A stretch of 64,000 nt of DNA from Salinibacter sp. 10B (GTDB taxonomy: Bacteria > Bacteroidota > Rhodothermia > Rhodothermales > Salinibacteraceae), in the NCBI RefSeq assembly GCF_002954405.1, contig NZ_MQWC01000004.1, positions 2,916,668 through 2,980,667 on the forward strand. The letters run 5' to 3'. The position numbers and the translations under genes were made by a program. The notes beneath the pieces are model-generated. The model made no database searches. It saw only the letters and a list, made by a program, of their open reading frames with translations, and was not told the origin of the DNA. Of this stretch, positions 1 to 8,702 are shown in pieces. Position 1 is the first letter of the stretch. Every line of letters starts with the position of its first letter.

Positions 1-1
1 C

Positions 2-340
2 GATTCCCAACGGATCGAGGCGGCGCGCGAGATGATCGACGACGGATACTGCGAAATTGTTGTTCTGTCGATGGGGGCGTCCGGGGCACTTCTGATTACG
101 GCCGACCGGGCCGAGCACGTTCGCTCGCCCACCGTTCCCATCAAAAGCCGGGTGGGCGCGGGCGACAGCATGGTGGGTGGGCTCACGCTGGCCCTCGCTC
201 GCGAAGCGCCCCTGCCCCGCGCTGTCCGCTACGGCGTCGCCGCCGGGGCCGCCGCCGTTATGACGCCCGGCACCGAGCTCTGCCGTCAGGCAGACGTCGA
301 GACGCTCTTCGACCAGATGACCTCTGAACACAACGCCTGA
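2..340 (+). CDS. pfkB: PfkB-family 6-phosphofructokinase, C-terminal part (5' end outside window)
   Basis: The reading frame is open from the left edge, so only the last ~112 residues are present. They hold the family's second signature, VGAGDSMVGGLTLALA, whose Asp is the catalytic base of ribokinase-fold sugar kinases. A VAAGAAAVMTPGTELC tail follows that resembles E. coli Pfk-2 more than ribokinases. The likely reaction is ATP-dependent phosphorylation of fructose 6-phosphate, or of a related sugar phosphate such as fructose 1-phosphate. The N-terminal half that would settle the substrate is missing. A 160-base spacer separates it from kup, so co-transcription is uncertain. Confidence 0.82.
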   Translation, partial: DSQRIEAAREMIDDGYCEIVVLSMGASGALLITADRAEHVRSPTVPIKSRVGAGDSMVGGLTLALAREAPLPRAVRYGVAAGAAAVMTPGTELCRQADVETLFDQMTSEHNA

Positions 341-501
341 GCCCAAACGACACAAATTCAGTTCCCTGACCCCACAAAAGTCAGAGGGGACGTTTCCCTA
401 CACTCAGATTCTCCAACCCTGGTAGAATCGCAATAGAATGACTTCCTTTCTTGATCTCCAGTCCTCTCTCCCTGGAATTCTGGTCTCGTCCCCTCCTGTC
501 T

Positions 502-2394
502 ATGAGTCCCCACAACTCGCAGGACGATAACCCCACCGGCCGACGCCTCCTCGTCCTGGGACTCGCGACGATTGGGATTGTGTATGGCGACATCGGGACC
601 AGTCCCATCTACGCCATCCGCGAGTCCTTTCACGCCTCCTACGGCCTCGACGCCACCGCCGCCAACGTGCTGGGGGTTCTTTCGCTTATCTTCTGGTCGC
701 TCATTCTCGTCATTTCGATCAAGTACCTGGCACTGGTCCTCCGGGCCGACAACCGGGGGGAAGGGGGAATTATCGCCCTCACGGCCCTCGTGAGTCCGCA
801 AAATGAAAAGGCGGCCGGACGCCGCTGGGTGCTCGTCCTGCTGGGGTTGTTCGGGGCGGCTCTGCTTTACGGCGACAGCATGATTACGCCCGCTATCTCC
901 GTGCTGAGTGCGATTGAAGGGCTCCAGGTGGCCACGCCCGTGTTCGAGCCGTACGTCATCCCCATTACGATCGCCATTCTGGCCGGCCTCTTTGCCGTTC
1001 AGTCCCACGGGACGGCGGGCGTAGGCGCCATCTTCGGCCCCATCACGCTCGTCTGGTTCCTGACGCTGGCGGGGCTGGGCCTCGTGCAAATTGTGCAGCA
1101 TCCCGACATTCTGGCCGCGGTGAATCTCACGTACGGGGCTTCCTTTTTCCTCCGAAACGGCTGGACGGGCTTCCTGGTGCTGGGCTCGGTCTTTCTGGTG
1201 GTGACGGGGGGCGAGGCCCTCTATGCCGACATCGGCCACTTCGGCGTGCGGCCCATCCGCCTCACGTGGTTTGGAGTGGTTCTGCCCTCGCTTCTCCTCA
1301 ACTACTTCGGGCAGGGCGCCCTCATTATCAGTCACCCCGAGACGATCGAGCACCCGTTCTACAACATGGTGCCAAGATGGGGACTCTATCCGCTGGTGGT
1401 GCTTGCCACCGTAGCCACGATCATCGCCTCGCAGGCCGTTATTTCCGGGGCGTTCTCTCTCACGCGTCAGGCCGTTCAACTCGGCTACTTCCCCCGTCTG
1501 ACCGTCGAGCAAACCTCCGAGACGAAGTTCGGCCAGATCTACATGCCGGCGATCAACTGGATGCTGATGATTGCCTGCATTGGCCTCGTGCTCGGCTTCC
1601 AGTCGTCGAGCAGCCTGGCCTCGGCCTACGGTGTGGCAGTCACGACGGACATGGTGTTTACGACCCTCTTGTTTGCCGTCGTGGTAACCGCCCGATGGAA
1701 GTGGAATAAGTGGGCAGTGGCCGGGATGCTCGTAGTGCTTCTCACGATCGACCTCTCGTTCTGGGGCGCCAATCTCCCCAAAATTCCAACCGGAGGCTGG
1801 TTCCCACTCGTCGTTGCCGGCCTCATGTTCGTCGTCATGACGACGTGGAAACGCGGCCGCCAGATTCTGGGCGAGCGCCTGAGCGAGAAGATTATTTCGC
1901 ACGACGCGTTTCTCGAACGGGTCGAGGAAATGTCGCCTCAGCGCGTGCCCGGTACGGCGGTCTTCATGGATTCAAACCCGGAGGGCACGCCGCAGGCGCT
2001 CCTTCACAACCTGAAGCACAACAAGACGCTCCACGAACGGGTGATCATTCTCACGATCCTGACCCGCGACATTCCGTACGTGGAGGAAGATCGGGAAGAG
2101 ATCACGGAATTGGGGAAGAACGTCTACCGCGTCACGATCGACGTCGGCTTTGCAGAGGATCCGAACGTCCCTGTCTTCCTGCGCCAGTGCGAGATCGACG
2201 GCGAAGGCTTTGACTTGTCGACGACGACCTTCTTCCTGGGCCGCGAGACGATGCTCGCCACTAAGAAGCCCGGCATGGCTCTCTGGCGGGAGCGGCTGTT
2301 TGCGGGAATGTCCCGAAATGCCAAGCGGGCCGCGGCCTATTTCCACATCCCGTCGGACCGCGTCGTCGAAATTGGCACGCAGATCGAACTCTGA
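502..2394 (+). CDS. kup: Kup-family potassium uptake protein
   Basis: This 630-residue protein is the usual length for Kup (E. coli about 622). The family signature IVYGDIGTSP lies at residues 26-35. About twelve hydrophobic segments follow up to roughly residue 460, then a hydrophilic cytoplasmic C-terminal domain. Kup proteins import K+ by proton symport across the inner membrane. In a salt-in halophile, K+ uptake is central to osmotic balance, which is inference from the acidic neighbouring proteins. I chose the ATG at 502. The frame extends upstream to a TTG at 451, but the signature then sits unusually far in. The PE gene begins 12 bases after its stop. Confidence 0.95.
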   Translation: MSPHNSQDDNPTGRRLLVLGLATIGIVYGDIGTSPIYAIRESFHASYGLDATAANVLGVLSLIFWSLILVISIKYLALVLRADNRGEGGIIALTALVSPQNEKAAGRRWVLVLLGLFGAALLYGDSMITPAISVLSAIEGLQVATPVFEPYVIPITIAILAGLFAVQSHGTAGVGAIFGPITLVWFLTLAGLGLVQIVQHPDILAAVNLTYGASFFLRNGWTGFLVLGSVFLVVTGGEALYADIGHFGVRPIRLTWFGVVLPSLLLNYFGQGALIISHPETIEHPFYNMVPRWGLYPLVVLATVATIIASQAVISGAFSLTRQAVQLGYFPRLTVEQTSETKFGQIYMPAINWMLMIACIGLVLGFQSSSSLASAYGVAVTTDMVFTTLLFAVVVTARWKWNKWAVAGMLVVLLTIDLSFWGANLPKIPTGGWFPLVVAGLMFVVMTTWKRGRQILGERLSEKIISHDAFLERVEEMSPQRVPGTAVFMDSNPEGTPQALLHNLKHNKTLHERVIILTILTRDIPYVEEDREEITELGKNVYRVTIDVGFAEDPNVPVFLRQCEIDGEGFDLSTTTFFLGRETMLATKKPGMALWRERLFAGMSRNAKRAAAYFHIPSDRVVEIGTQIEL

Positions 2395-2406
2395 CCTCAG
2401 ACCGAC

Positions 2407-2994
2407 ATGTCCTCCCTCGACGACTACCTGGCCACGCGTGACCTCTGCCGCACGCCGGAGCCGTCCGGCAATTCGGGCGACGCCTCTGAAGAGCCGCTTT
2501 TCGTGATTCAAAAGCACGACGCGAGCTCGCTTCATTACGACGTTCGTCTGGAGGTGGACGGCGTCCTGATGTCCTGGGCTGTGCCCAAGGGACCGTCGAC
2601 CGATCCTGGAGACAAGCGACTCGCCCAGCCGACCGAGGCCCATCCGCTCGACTATGCGACCTTCGAAGGCGTGATTCCGGACGGCAACTACGGGGCGGGC
2701 ACCGTGCTCGTGTGGGACCTGGGGCCATACCGCAACCTGCGCGCCGACGAGGAGCCGCCCGTCTCGATGGCGGAGGCCCTCGATGAGGGCAAAGTGGAGG
2801 TGTGGCTAGAGGGGCAGAAGATTCGAGGCGGATACGCGCTGATTCGCATGGACGATGCCGACGACCGGTGGCTGCTCATCAAAATGGACGACGAAGCCGA
2901 CGCCCGCCGCAACCCGACCCGCACGCAGCCCGCGTCGGTGCTGAGCGACCGCACCCTCGACGACATTGCCGAACAAGAGTCGGAGACGCCATGA
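2407..2994 (+). CDS. ligD: LigD 3'-phosphoesterase (PE) domain protein, stand-alone
   Basis: The 195 residues match the 3'-phosphoesterase module of LigD, which trims 3'-phosphates and 3'-ribonucleotides from DNA ends before NHEJ ligation. The catalytic pattern QKHDASSLHYDVRLE supplies H37, H43, D45 and R47, and H79 follows in EAHPLDYATFEG, the spacing known from Pseudomonas LigD. WAVPKGPS and PDGNYGAGTV are further family blocks. In most bacteria this domain is fused in front of the ligase. Here it ends with a TGA that overlaps the next ATG (ATGA at 2991-2994), suggesting translational coupling. No ku gene is visible in the window. Confidence 0.92.
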   Translation: MSSLDDYLATRDLCRTPEPSGNSGDASEEPLFVIQKHDASSLHYDVRLEVDGVLMSWAVPKGPSTDPGDKRLAQPTEAHPLDYATFEGVIPDGNYGAGTVLVWDLGPYRNLRADEEPPVSMAEALDEGKVEVWLEGQKIRGGYALIRMDDADDRWLLIKMDDEADARRNPTRTQPASVLSDRTLDDIAEQESETP

Positions 2995-3987
2995 TGGCTG
3001 CCCTGGAGTCCCTTCCCGATTCGGCGCAGGAGCAACTGCGCACGGCGGATCCGCCGACGTGGACGGAGCCGATGCTGGCGACGCTCACGGACCGGCGGTT
3101 CTCGGGCGACGGGTGGCTTTTCGAGCGAAAGCTGGACGGGGAGCGCTGCCTGGCGTTCAGAAACGGGACGGACGGGCATTTGCGGTCGCGCAACCGGAAG
3201 TCGCTGAATGCCCCGTATCCAGAGTTGGTAGAGGCCATCGAGGGTCAGTCTCCCACTCCATTTGTTCTGGATGGGGAGGTGGTCGCGTTTTCGAAGGGGA
3301 TCTCCAGCTTTTCGCGGCTCCAGCAGCGCATGCAGATCGACGATCCGGAAGAGGCCCGCGAGAGCAGAGTTGCGGTGTACTACTACGTATTCGACTTGCT
3401 CCATTTGGACGGATACGACCTTACAAACCTCGCCCTGCGCAACCGGAAGTCGGTGCTCAAGAAAGCCTTCTCGTACGACGACCCGCTCCGCTTTACTCCA
3501 CATCGCAATACGGAGGGGGAGGCCTTCTTCGAAGAGGCCTGCGAGAAGGGCTGGGAGGGAATCATCGCCAAGCCCCTAAGTCCACGCCCGCTCGACGCAC
3601 TGGCTGAAGTTCAAGTGCGTACGGCAGCAGGAGTTCGTGATCGGGGGCTTCACCGATCCGCACGGCGAGCGCGTTGGCTTCGGTGCACTGCTGCTGGGGG
3701 TCTACGACCACAGCGACCTGGTGTACGTGGGAAAGGTGGGCACCGGCTTCGACGACGAGACACTCCGCACACTGCATGATCGTTTATCGGCGCTGGAACG
3801 GAAGACATCGCCCTACGACCAGGGCAATCCTCCCACGACGGAGGTGCACTGGGTGACGCCTGCGCTGGTGGCCCAGATTGGGTTCGAGGAGTGGACCCAC
3901 GACGATCGCCTCCGGCAGCCTCGCTTCCAGGGACTCCGTCGCGACAAAAACCCCACAAACGTAACCAGGGAGGAACCGACCTCATGA
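2991..3987 (+). pseudogene. ligD: ATP-dependent DNA ligase (LigD LIG domain) with a frameshift
   Basis: The first frame (ATG 2991) encodes the adenylation domain. The nucleotide-binding lysine motif KLDGER is at residue 47, followed by VLDGEVVAF, FDLLHLDGYDL and GWEGIIAK. At about 3585 homology jumps to the next frame (ARSTHWLKFKC, then FVIGGFTDPHGERVGFGALLLG), which holds ligase motif V and the OB-fold and ends at 3987. The original frame continues with unrelated sequence to a stop at 3779. The change equals one extra base or two missing. If real, the product lacks motif V and the OB-fold and should be inactive; a sequencing error is possible. The stop at 3985-3987 overlaps the ATG of the polymerase gene. 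Confidence 0.85.
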
Positions 3988-4904
3988 GTACAGCAACCAT
4001 CGAGATCGACGACCACACGGTAGAGATCGGGAATGCCGACAAGGTGCTGTTTCCGGACGCGGGCTTCACGAAGGCCGACCTGGCCGACTACTATGCCCGA
4101 ATTGCGGACGACATGCTTCCGCACCTCGAAGGCCGCCCCGTGACGATGCAGCGGTTTCCGGACGGCATTGCGGAAACGGGCTTCTATGAGAAGAAGGCCC
4201 CCGAGCACTTTCCCGACTGGATTCGACGGGTGTCGGTCGAGGTGGAGGGCACGGGCGAGACCCAGCCCCAGGTGGTGTGCGACAATGCCGCCACGCTCGT
4301 GTACCTGGCCGATCAGGCCTGCATCACGCCGCACGTGTGGCTGAGCCGCGCCGACGCGCTTCGTCACCCCGACCGCATGATCTTTGACCTCGATCCTCCG
4401 AGCGATGAGTTCGGTCCGGTTCGATTTGCAGCTCGTGCGCTTCGGGACGTACTGGAGACGGTTGGACTCTTTCCGTTTGTTATGACCACCGGATCGCAGG
4501 GCGCGCACGTCGTGGTGCCCTTCGACGGTTCGGCGTCTTTCGACGTCGTTCGGGCCGTTGCCCGGGACCTGGCAACCATTCTGGCTGAACGCCATCCCGA
4601 TCGGTTGACAACCGCCGTCCGCAAAAAGAAGCGGGAGGGGCGGATCTTTCTGGACTACCTTCGCAACTCCTACGGGCAGAACAGCGTGGCGCCCTACGCG
4701 GTGCGGGCCCTGCCCGGGGCCCCCGTTGCAACGCCGCTGGACTGGAACGAACTCGGCGGCGCCCTGCACGCCCAGACGTACACCGTCGACAATCTTTTTC
4801 GGCGGATGGGACAAAAGGCCGATCCCTGGGCAGACCTCCAAAACAAGGCCCGCCCCCTTGAGGACGCCCGCAAGTGCCTGGATGAATTCGAAACAGAACC
4901 GTGA
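3984..4904 (+). CDS. ligD: LigD polymerase (POL) domain protein, stand-alone
   Basis: This 306-residue protein is the primase-polymerase module of LigD. It adds ribonucleotides or deoxyribonucleotides at breaks and gaps during NHEJ. Visible motifs are the metal-binding pair in FDLDPPS (D135 and D137), TTGSQGAHVVVPF (S171, H175) and the late block FLDYLRNSYGQ, all in family order. The N-terminal VGNADKVLFP-like block is seen as IGNADKVLFPDAG. It starts inside the stop of the ligase gene (ATGA overlap). The three modules keep the PE-LIG-POL order of Pseudomonas-type LigD but are separate polypeptides. Confidence 0.93.
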   Translation: MSTATIEIDDHTVEIGNADKVLFPDAGFTKADLADYYARIADDMLPHLEGRPVTMQRFPDGIAETGFYEKKAPEHFPDWIRRVSVEVEGTGETQPQVVCDNAATLVYLADQACITPHVWLSRADALRHPDRMIFDLDPPSDEFGPVRFAARALRDVLETVGLFPFVMTTGSQGAHVVVPFDGSASFDVVRAVARDLATILAERHPDRLTTAVRKKKREGRIFLDYLRNSYGQNSVAPYAVRALPGAPVATPLDWNELGGALHAQTYTVDNLFRRMGQKADPWADLQNKARPLEDARKCLDEFETEP

Positions 4905-5106
4905 GTGGAGCTCCTTTCAATTGTACGCTGCCTTGACGGTCTCCACTTCCGCCTTCGGGGTAGTCGGGACCGTACTCCCCTTGAAGGTCCCTGCCCCTGG
5001 AACCGGTTCCAATTTTTGCAGATTCTGCGGTCCGGCTCTTGACTCTGTCGGCCCCACTGCCAATTATCGATACTCCCGCCAACCTTCTTTCTAGTTCCAC
5101 GGCACT

Positions 5107-6348
5107 ATGGCAGATCGTGAACGACTCGGCATCGGGTTCATTGGCAGCGGCTTCATCGCGCAGTTTCACATCGACTCGTGGCAGGCGGTGCGCGACGCCG
5201 ACGTGCGGGGCGTGTGGAGCCCGAACCGCGATCACGCAGAAGAGGCCGCGACTCTTGCTCGGGAGAAGCGCGTAGGCGACGCACAGGCCTACGACTCCAT
5301 CGGCGAAATGGTAGAAGCGCCGGAGATCGACGCCATCTGGATTGCGGGGCCCAACCACGCCCGCATCGAGAACATGGAGGAGATCGTCGAGGCGATCGAC
5401 GCCGGCGCCGACCTCGTGGGCATCGCCTGCGAGAAGCCGCTGGCCCGCACGGTGCCGGAGGCCAAGCGCATGGTGGAGTTGGTGGAAGAAGCCGGTGTGC
5501 TGCACGGCTACCTCGAAGACCAGCTCTTTTCCCCCGGCATTCAGAAAGGCCGCGAGATCATTTGGAAACGCGGGGCCGCGCTCACGGGGCGGCCCTACCT
5601 GGCGCGAGCGGCCGAAGAGCACAGCGGCCCCCACGCGCCCTGGTTCTGGAAGGGCGATCAGCAGGGCGGCGGCGTTCTCAACGACATGATGTGCCACAGC
5701 GTGGAGGTGGCGCGCTACCTGCTCACCGAGCCGGGCGCCCCCCGCGACAGCATCCGTCCCACGAAGGTGTCTGCCCAGATCGCGAGCCTCAAGTGGACGC
5801 GCGACAAGTACGCGGATCTGCTCCAGGAGCGGTACGGGAGCGACGTCGACTACCGAAAGCGACCGTCGGAGGACTTCGCCCGGGCGACGATTGAGTACGA
5901 GGATCAAGAGGGCAACACCCTCATCAGCGAAACCACTACGTCCTGGGCGTTCGTCGGTGCCGGGCTGCGGCTCCGGTCGGAGCTCCTCGGCCCCGAGTAC
6001 GCGATGGAAAACAACTCCCTGCAGTCCGAAACGGAGGTCTTCTTCAGTCGCGAAGTGGAAGGCGAGGCCGGGGAGGACCTCGTCGAGAAGCAGAATGCCG
6101 AGCAGGGCCTCATGCCGGTTGTGGGCAACGAGGCCGACGCCTACGGGTATGAGGGCGAGAACCGTCACTTCGTGCGCCACTTCCTCGACGGCACACAGCC
6201 GCAGCTCGACTTCCACAGCGGGCTGGAGGTCGTGGAGCTTCTCATGACCGCCTACATGAGCGCCGAAAAGGAGCGCACCCTGGAGTGGAAGCCGGACGAT
6301 CTCGACGACTTTGTGCCCGCCGTGCAGCAGGGGACGTGGACCCCGTAG
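5107..6348 (+). CDS. Gfo/Idh/MocA-family NAD(P)-dependent oxidoreductase
   Basis: The 413 residues begin with a Rossmann nucleotide-binding block, GIGFIGSGFIAQFH. The family's EKPLA motif follows near residue 120, and its lysine normally takes part in catalysis. The later GGGVLNDMMCHSVEVARYLL segment is the usual substrate-site helix. Such enzymes oxidise or reduce sugars, inositols and related compounds with NAD(P); the substrate here cannot be read from sequence. There is no signal peptide. It stands alone after a 202-base spacer and faces the PQQ-type sugar dehydrogenase gene across a shared terminator. Confidence 0.85.
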   Translation: MADRERLGIGFIGSGFIAQFHIDSWQAVRDADVRGVWSPNRDHAEEAATLAREKRVGDAQAYDSIGEMVEAPEIDAIWIAGPNHARIENMEEIVEAIDAGADLVGIACEKPLARTVPEAKRMVELVEEAGVLHGYLEDQLFSPGIQKGREIIWKRGAALTGRPYLARAAEEHSGPHAPWFWKGDQQGGGVLNDMMCHSVEVARYLLTEPGAPRDSIRPTKVSAQIASLKWTRDKYADLLQERYGSDVDYRKRPSEDFARATIEYEDQEGNTLISETTTSWAFVGAGLRLRSELLGPEYAMENNSLQSETEVFFSREVEGEAGEDLVEKQNAEQGLMPVVGNEADAYGYEGENRHFVRHFLDGTQPQLDFHSGLEVVELLMTAYMSAEKERTLEWKPDDLDDFVPAVQQGTWTP

Positions 6349-6369
6349 TAGATTCCCTTTTTCCAAAAG

Positions 6370-6409
6370 AAAACGGGCGGATGCACCGAATCGTGCATCC
6401 GCCCGTTTT
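6370..6409. terminator. bidirectional intrinsic terminator
   Basis: A perfect 17-bp stem (arms 6370-6386 and 6393-6409, 6-base loop) has a T run on the 3' side of each strand. It sits exactly between the converging oxidoreductase and PQQ dehydrogenase genes. Confidence 0.95.
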
Positions 6410-6437
6410 TTGTTGGTGTAGTTGCGATTGCAGGCAA

Positions 6438-7634
6438 TTACGACTCCACAGGCTCCAGTCGGTACAGCCCCCCGTTCGGCATGTCGGTGAGGACGTAGAG
6501 GTAGCCGTCCGGTCCCATGGCCACGTCGCGAATGCGGCCGATCTCGTTGCGGAGGAGTTCTTCCTCGTGGACGACCTCATTGTTGTCGTTGAGCTCGACG
6601 CGCAGGATCTTCTGGTGGGCTAGGGCGCCCATGAAGAGGTGGTTCTTCCAGTTCGGGAATTTGTCGCCCGTGTAGAACTCCATCCCCGAGAAGGCGGGGG
6701 AGGGATCCCAGTACTTCACCGGCTGCGTGAAGCCGGGTCCTTCGGTGCCCCCAATGGGCGATTGGTCCGAGTACTCGTCGCCGTAGGTCACGTCCGGCCA
6801 TCCAAAGTTTCGACCCGCCTTGATGAGGTTGAGCTCGTCGCCCCCGTGCGGGCCGTGCTCGTGCTGCCAGACATCGCCGGTTTCTGGGTGAATCGCCATG
6901 CCCTGCTGGTTTCGGTGGCCGTAGGTATAGACCGCGTCAGGGATGTCGTCCCGGCCTACGAAGGGATTGTCCTCGGGCACCGAGCCGTCCATGTTGAGGC
7001 GGATCGTGGTGCCGATCGTATTCGTCGAATCCTGTGCGCCCGGGCCGTTGGCCTGTCGTTGGCCGCGCTCGCCCATCGTGACGTACATCGTGCCGTCCTG
7101 GTGGAAGGAGATGCGAGAGCCGAAGTGAAGCCCCGACTCCACGGCGGGCGACTGCCGATACAGCTCCTCAACGCTCGTGAGGGCCGTGCCGTCGAGCTTC
7201 GCGCGCGCCACTGCCGTTGCGCCCCGATCCCCATCATCCGAAATCGAGTACGACATATAGATCCAGCCATTCTCCTCGTAGTTCGGGTGGACGCGCACGT
7301 CGAGCAGGCCGCCCTGTCCGTTCGCCCACACGTCCGGCACGTTCGAGAGCGCAGTGCGTTCGTCGCCGTCGACCAGGTAGAGGGTGCCCTCTCGTTCAGT
7401 GATGAGCGTGCGCCCGTCCGGCAGCCAGTCAACTCCCCACGGATGCGCGAGGCTGTCCACCATCTTGACCACGCGGAAGGTCGCCTCCTCGGACTCAACC
7501 TTCTCCAACACCACCTCCCTATCCGGAGGGGAGACCGTCGTTTGGGCCGACTCGGCATCGCCTCCGGTATTACAGGCACAAAGAACAAACGTCAAGGCAA
7601 GTGCAAGAGGACGTAACGCAGGAATAGAGGTCAT
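6438..7634 (-). CDS. PQQ-dependent sugar dehydrogenase family lipoprotein
   Basis: The 398-residue product starts with a lipoprotein signal ending in LCAC, so it is probably anchored facing the periplasm. The body matches the soluble glucose/aldose dehydrogenase family (YliI-like beta-propeller): LAHPWGVDWLPDGR, GGLLDVRVHPNYEENGWIY, then YGHRNQQGMAIHP and HGPHGGDELN, where the catalytic and PQQ-contacting residues of the family lie. Family members oxidise aldose sugars with PQQ and pass electrons to the respiratory chain. PQQ dependence is inferred from the family. It ends at the shared terminator and is transcribed alone. Confidence 0.88.
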   Translation of the reverse strand: MTSIPALRPLALALTFVLCACNTGGDAESAQTTVSPPDREVVLEKVESEEATFRVVKMVDSLAHPWGVDWLPDGRTLITEREGTLYLVDGDERTALSNVPDVWANGQGGLLDVRVHPNYEENGWIYMSYSISDDGDRGATAVARAKLDGTALTSVEELYRQSPAVESGLHFGSRISFHQDGTMYVTMGERGQRQANGPGAQDSTNTIGTTIRLNMDGSVPEDNPFVGRDDIPDAVYTYGHRNQQGMAIHPETGDVWQHEHGPHGGDELNLIKAGRNFGWPDVTYGDEYSDQSPIGGTEGPGFTQPVKYWDPSPAFSGMEFYTGDKFPNWKNHLFMGALAHQKILRVELNDNNEVVHEEELLRNEIGRIRDVAMGPDGYLYVLTDMPNGGLYRLEPVES

Positions 7635-7911
7635 ATTGGATCACAGTTGGGTGGGATTCCGGTACAGACATTCCTTCTTCACGCTTTGTGCACGGCTCCG
7701 TTCCAATGCTCGTCACCGGCTACATGATAGTTACGTGCATGTCACGAGCCTCTTTAGGGGCGGGGATCGGCGAACGGGGACGGACAGAACCTCTACAAAC
7801 GAGCGCCGTCGAGCGATGTATTCCCGGCAATAATGGTCTTGATAAAGCGTCGGTTCAGTCTCATTTTGTCCGCGCGCTTCTTTCGTCCTCGTTCCTCCTC
7901 GTCTCTTTGCA

Positions 7912-8634
7912 ATGCATCTGGCCACCCGTGATCTCGCGAAGCGCTACGACAATTTTGAGCTCTCAATTCCGGACCTCGCCGTCGAGTCGGGCACGGCCGT
8001 CGGCCTCGTCGGCAACAACGGCGCCGGCAAGACCACCTTCCTCCGACTCGTCCTCGACCTCATCCGGGCCGACGCGGGCACTGTGCAGCTCGACGGCGAA
8101 GTCGTGGCCGACACGTTCGACTGGAAACCGCGCACCGGCTCCTACCTCGGCCCCTCGTTTCTGATCGACTTCCTGACGCCGGACGAGTACTGGCACTTCG
8201 TGGGCCAGACCTACGACCTCGACGAGGCCACCGTCAACGACCGACTCCAAGCGTTCACCGACTTCTACGTCGACGAGCCGATCGGGGACACCACGAAGTA
8301 CATCCGCGACCTGTCGACCGGCAACAAGAACAAGGCGGGCCTCATCGCGGCCCTTCTGCCCGAACCGGATCTGCTGATCTTCGACGAGCCGTTTGCGAGC
8401 CTCGACCCGCGCTCACAGATCCAGCTCAAGGAGCTGCTGCAGGACCGGCGCGGCGAGGCCACGATGCTCATCTCCAGCCACGACCTCGGCCACGTGACGG
8501 ACGTGAGCGACCGGATTGCCATTCTGGAGGATGGCGAAATTGTGCGCGACGAGCCGACCGACCCGGATACGCTGGAGGACCTGACCACCTACTTTGCCGA
8601 AACCATTCGGCCGAAGGAGGAAGCGGTGGCGTAG
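7912..8634 (+). CDS. ABC transporter ATP-binding protein
   Basis: This 240-residue ATPase has Walker A GNNGAGKT at 34-41, the signature LSTGNKNKAGL near 134, Walker B LLIFDEP near 155, and the switch histidine in LISSHDLGH. The signature (LSTGN rather than LSGGQ) is seen in exporters of the CcmA/NatA type. It lies 68 bases ahead of a multi-span membrane protein and should energise it. The spacer between the two carries a palindrome made of 7-bp words. The substrate is unknown. Confidence 0.93.
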   Translation: MHLATRDLAKRYDNFELSIPDLAVESGTAVGLVGNNGAGKTTFLRLVLDLIRADAGTVQLDGEVVADTFDWKPRTGSYLGPSFLIDFLTPDEYWHFVGQTYDLDEATVNDRLQAFTDFYVDEPIGDTTKYIRDLSTGNKNKAGLIAALLPEPDLLIFDEPFASLDPRSQIQLKELLQDRRGEATMLISSHDLGHVTDVSDRIAILEDGEIVRDEPTDPDTLEDLTTYFAETIRPKEEAVA

Positions 8635-8656
8635 CGGCCGTGGGCCGTTGGCCGCT
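8633..8656. repeat. palindromic 7-bp-word repeat between ABC genes
   Basis: A 24-bp stretch reads as GCGGCCG, TGGGCCG, TTGGCCG, i.e. a 7-bp period, with AGCGGCC at 8633-8639 pairing to GGCCGCT at 8650-8656. It lies between the co-directional ATPase and permease genes, like the other four elements of this kind in the window. Confidence 0.6.
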
Positions 8657-8702
8657 GCGAGGCTTTCGTCGAAAATCGACTGCCCTCAGTCTCCAGAACG
8701 CC

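Noticed and set aside
358-1902. Long minus-strand open frame opposite kup
   Set aside because: It mirrors the codon pattern of kup, has no recognisable domain, and kup is a full-length, motif-complete gene on the other strand.
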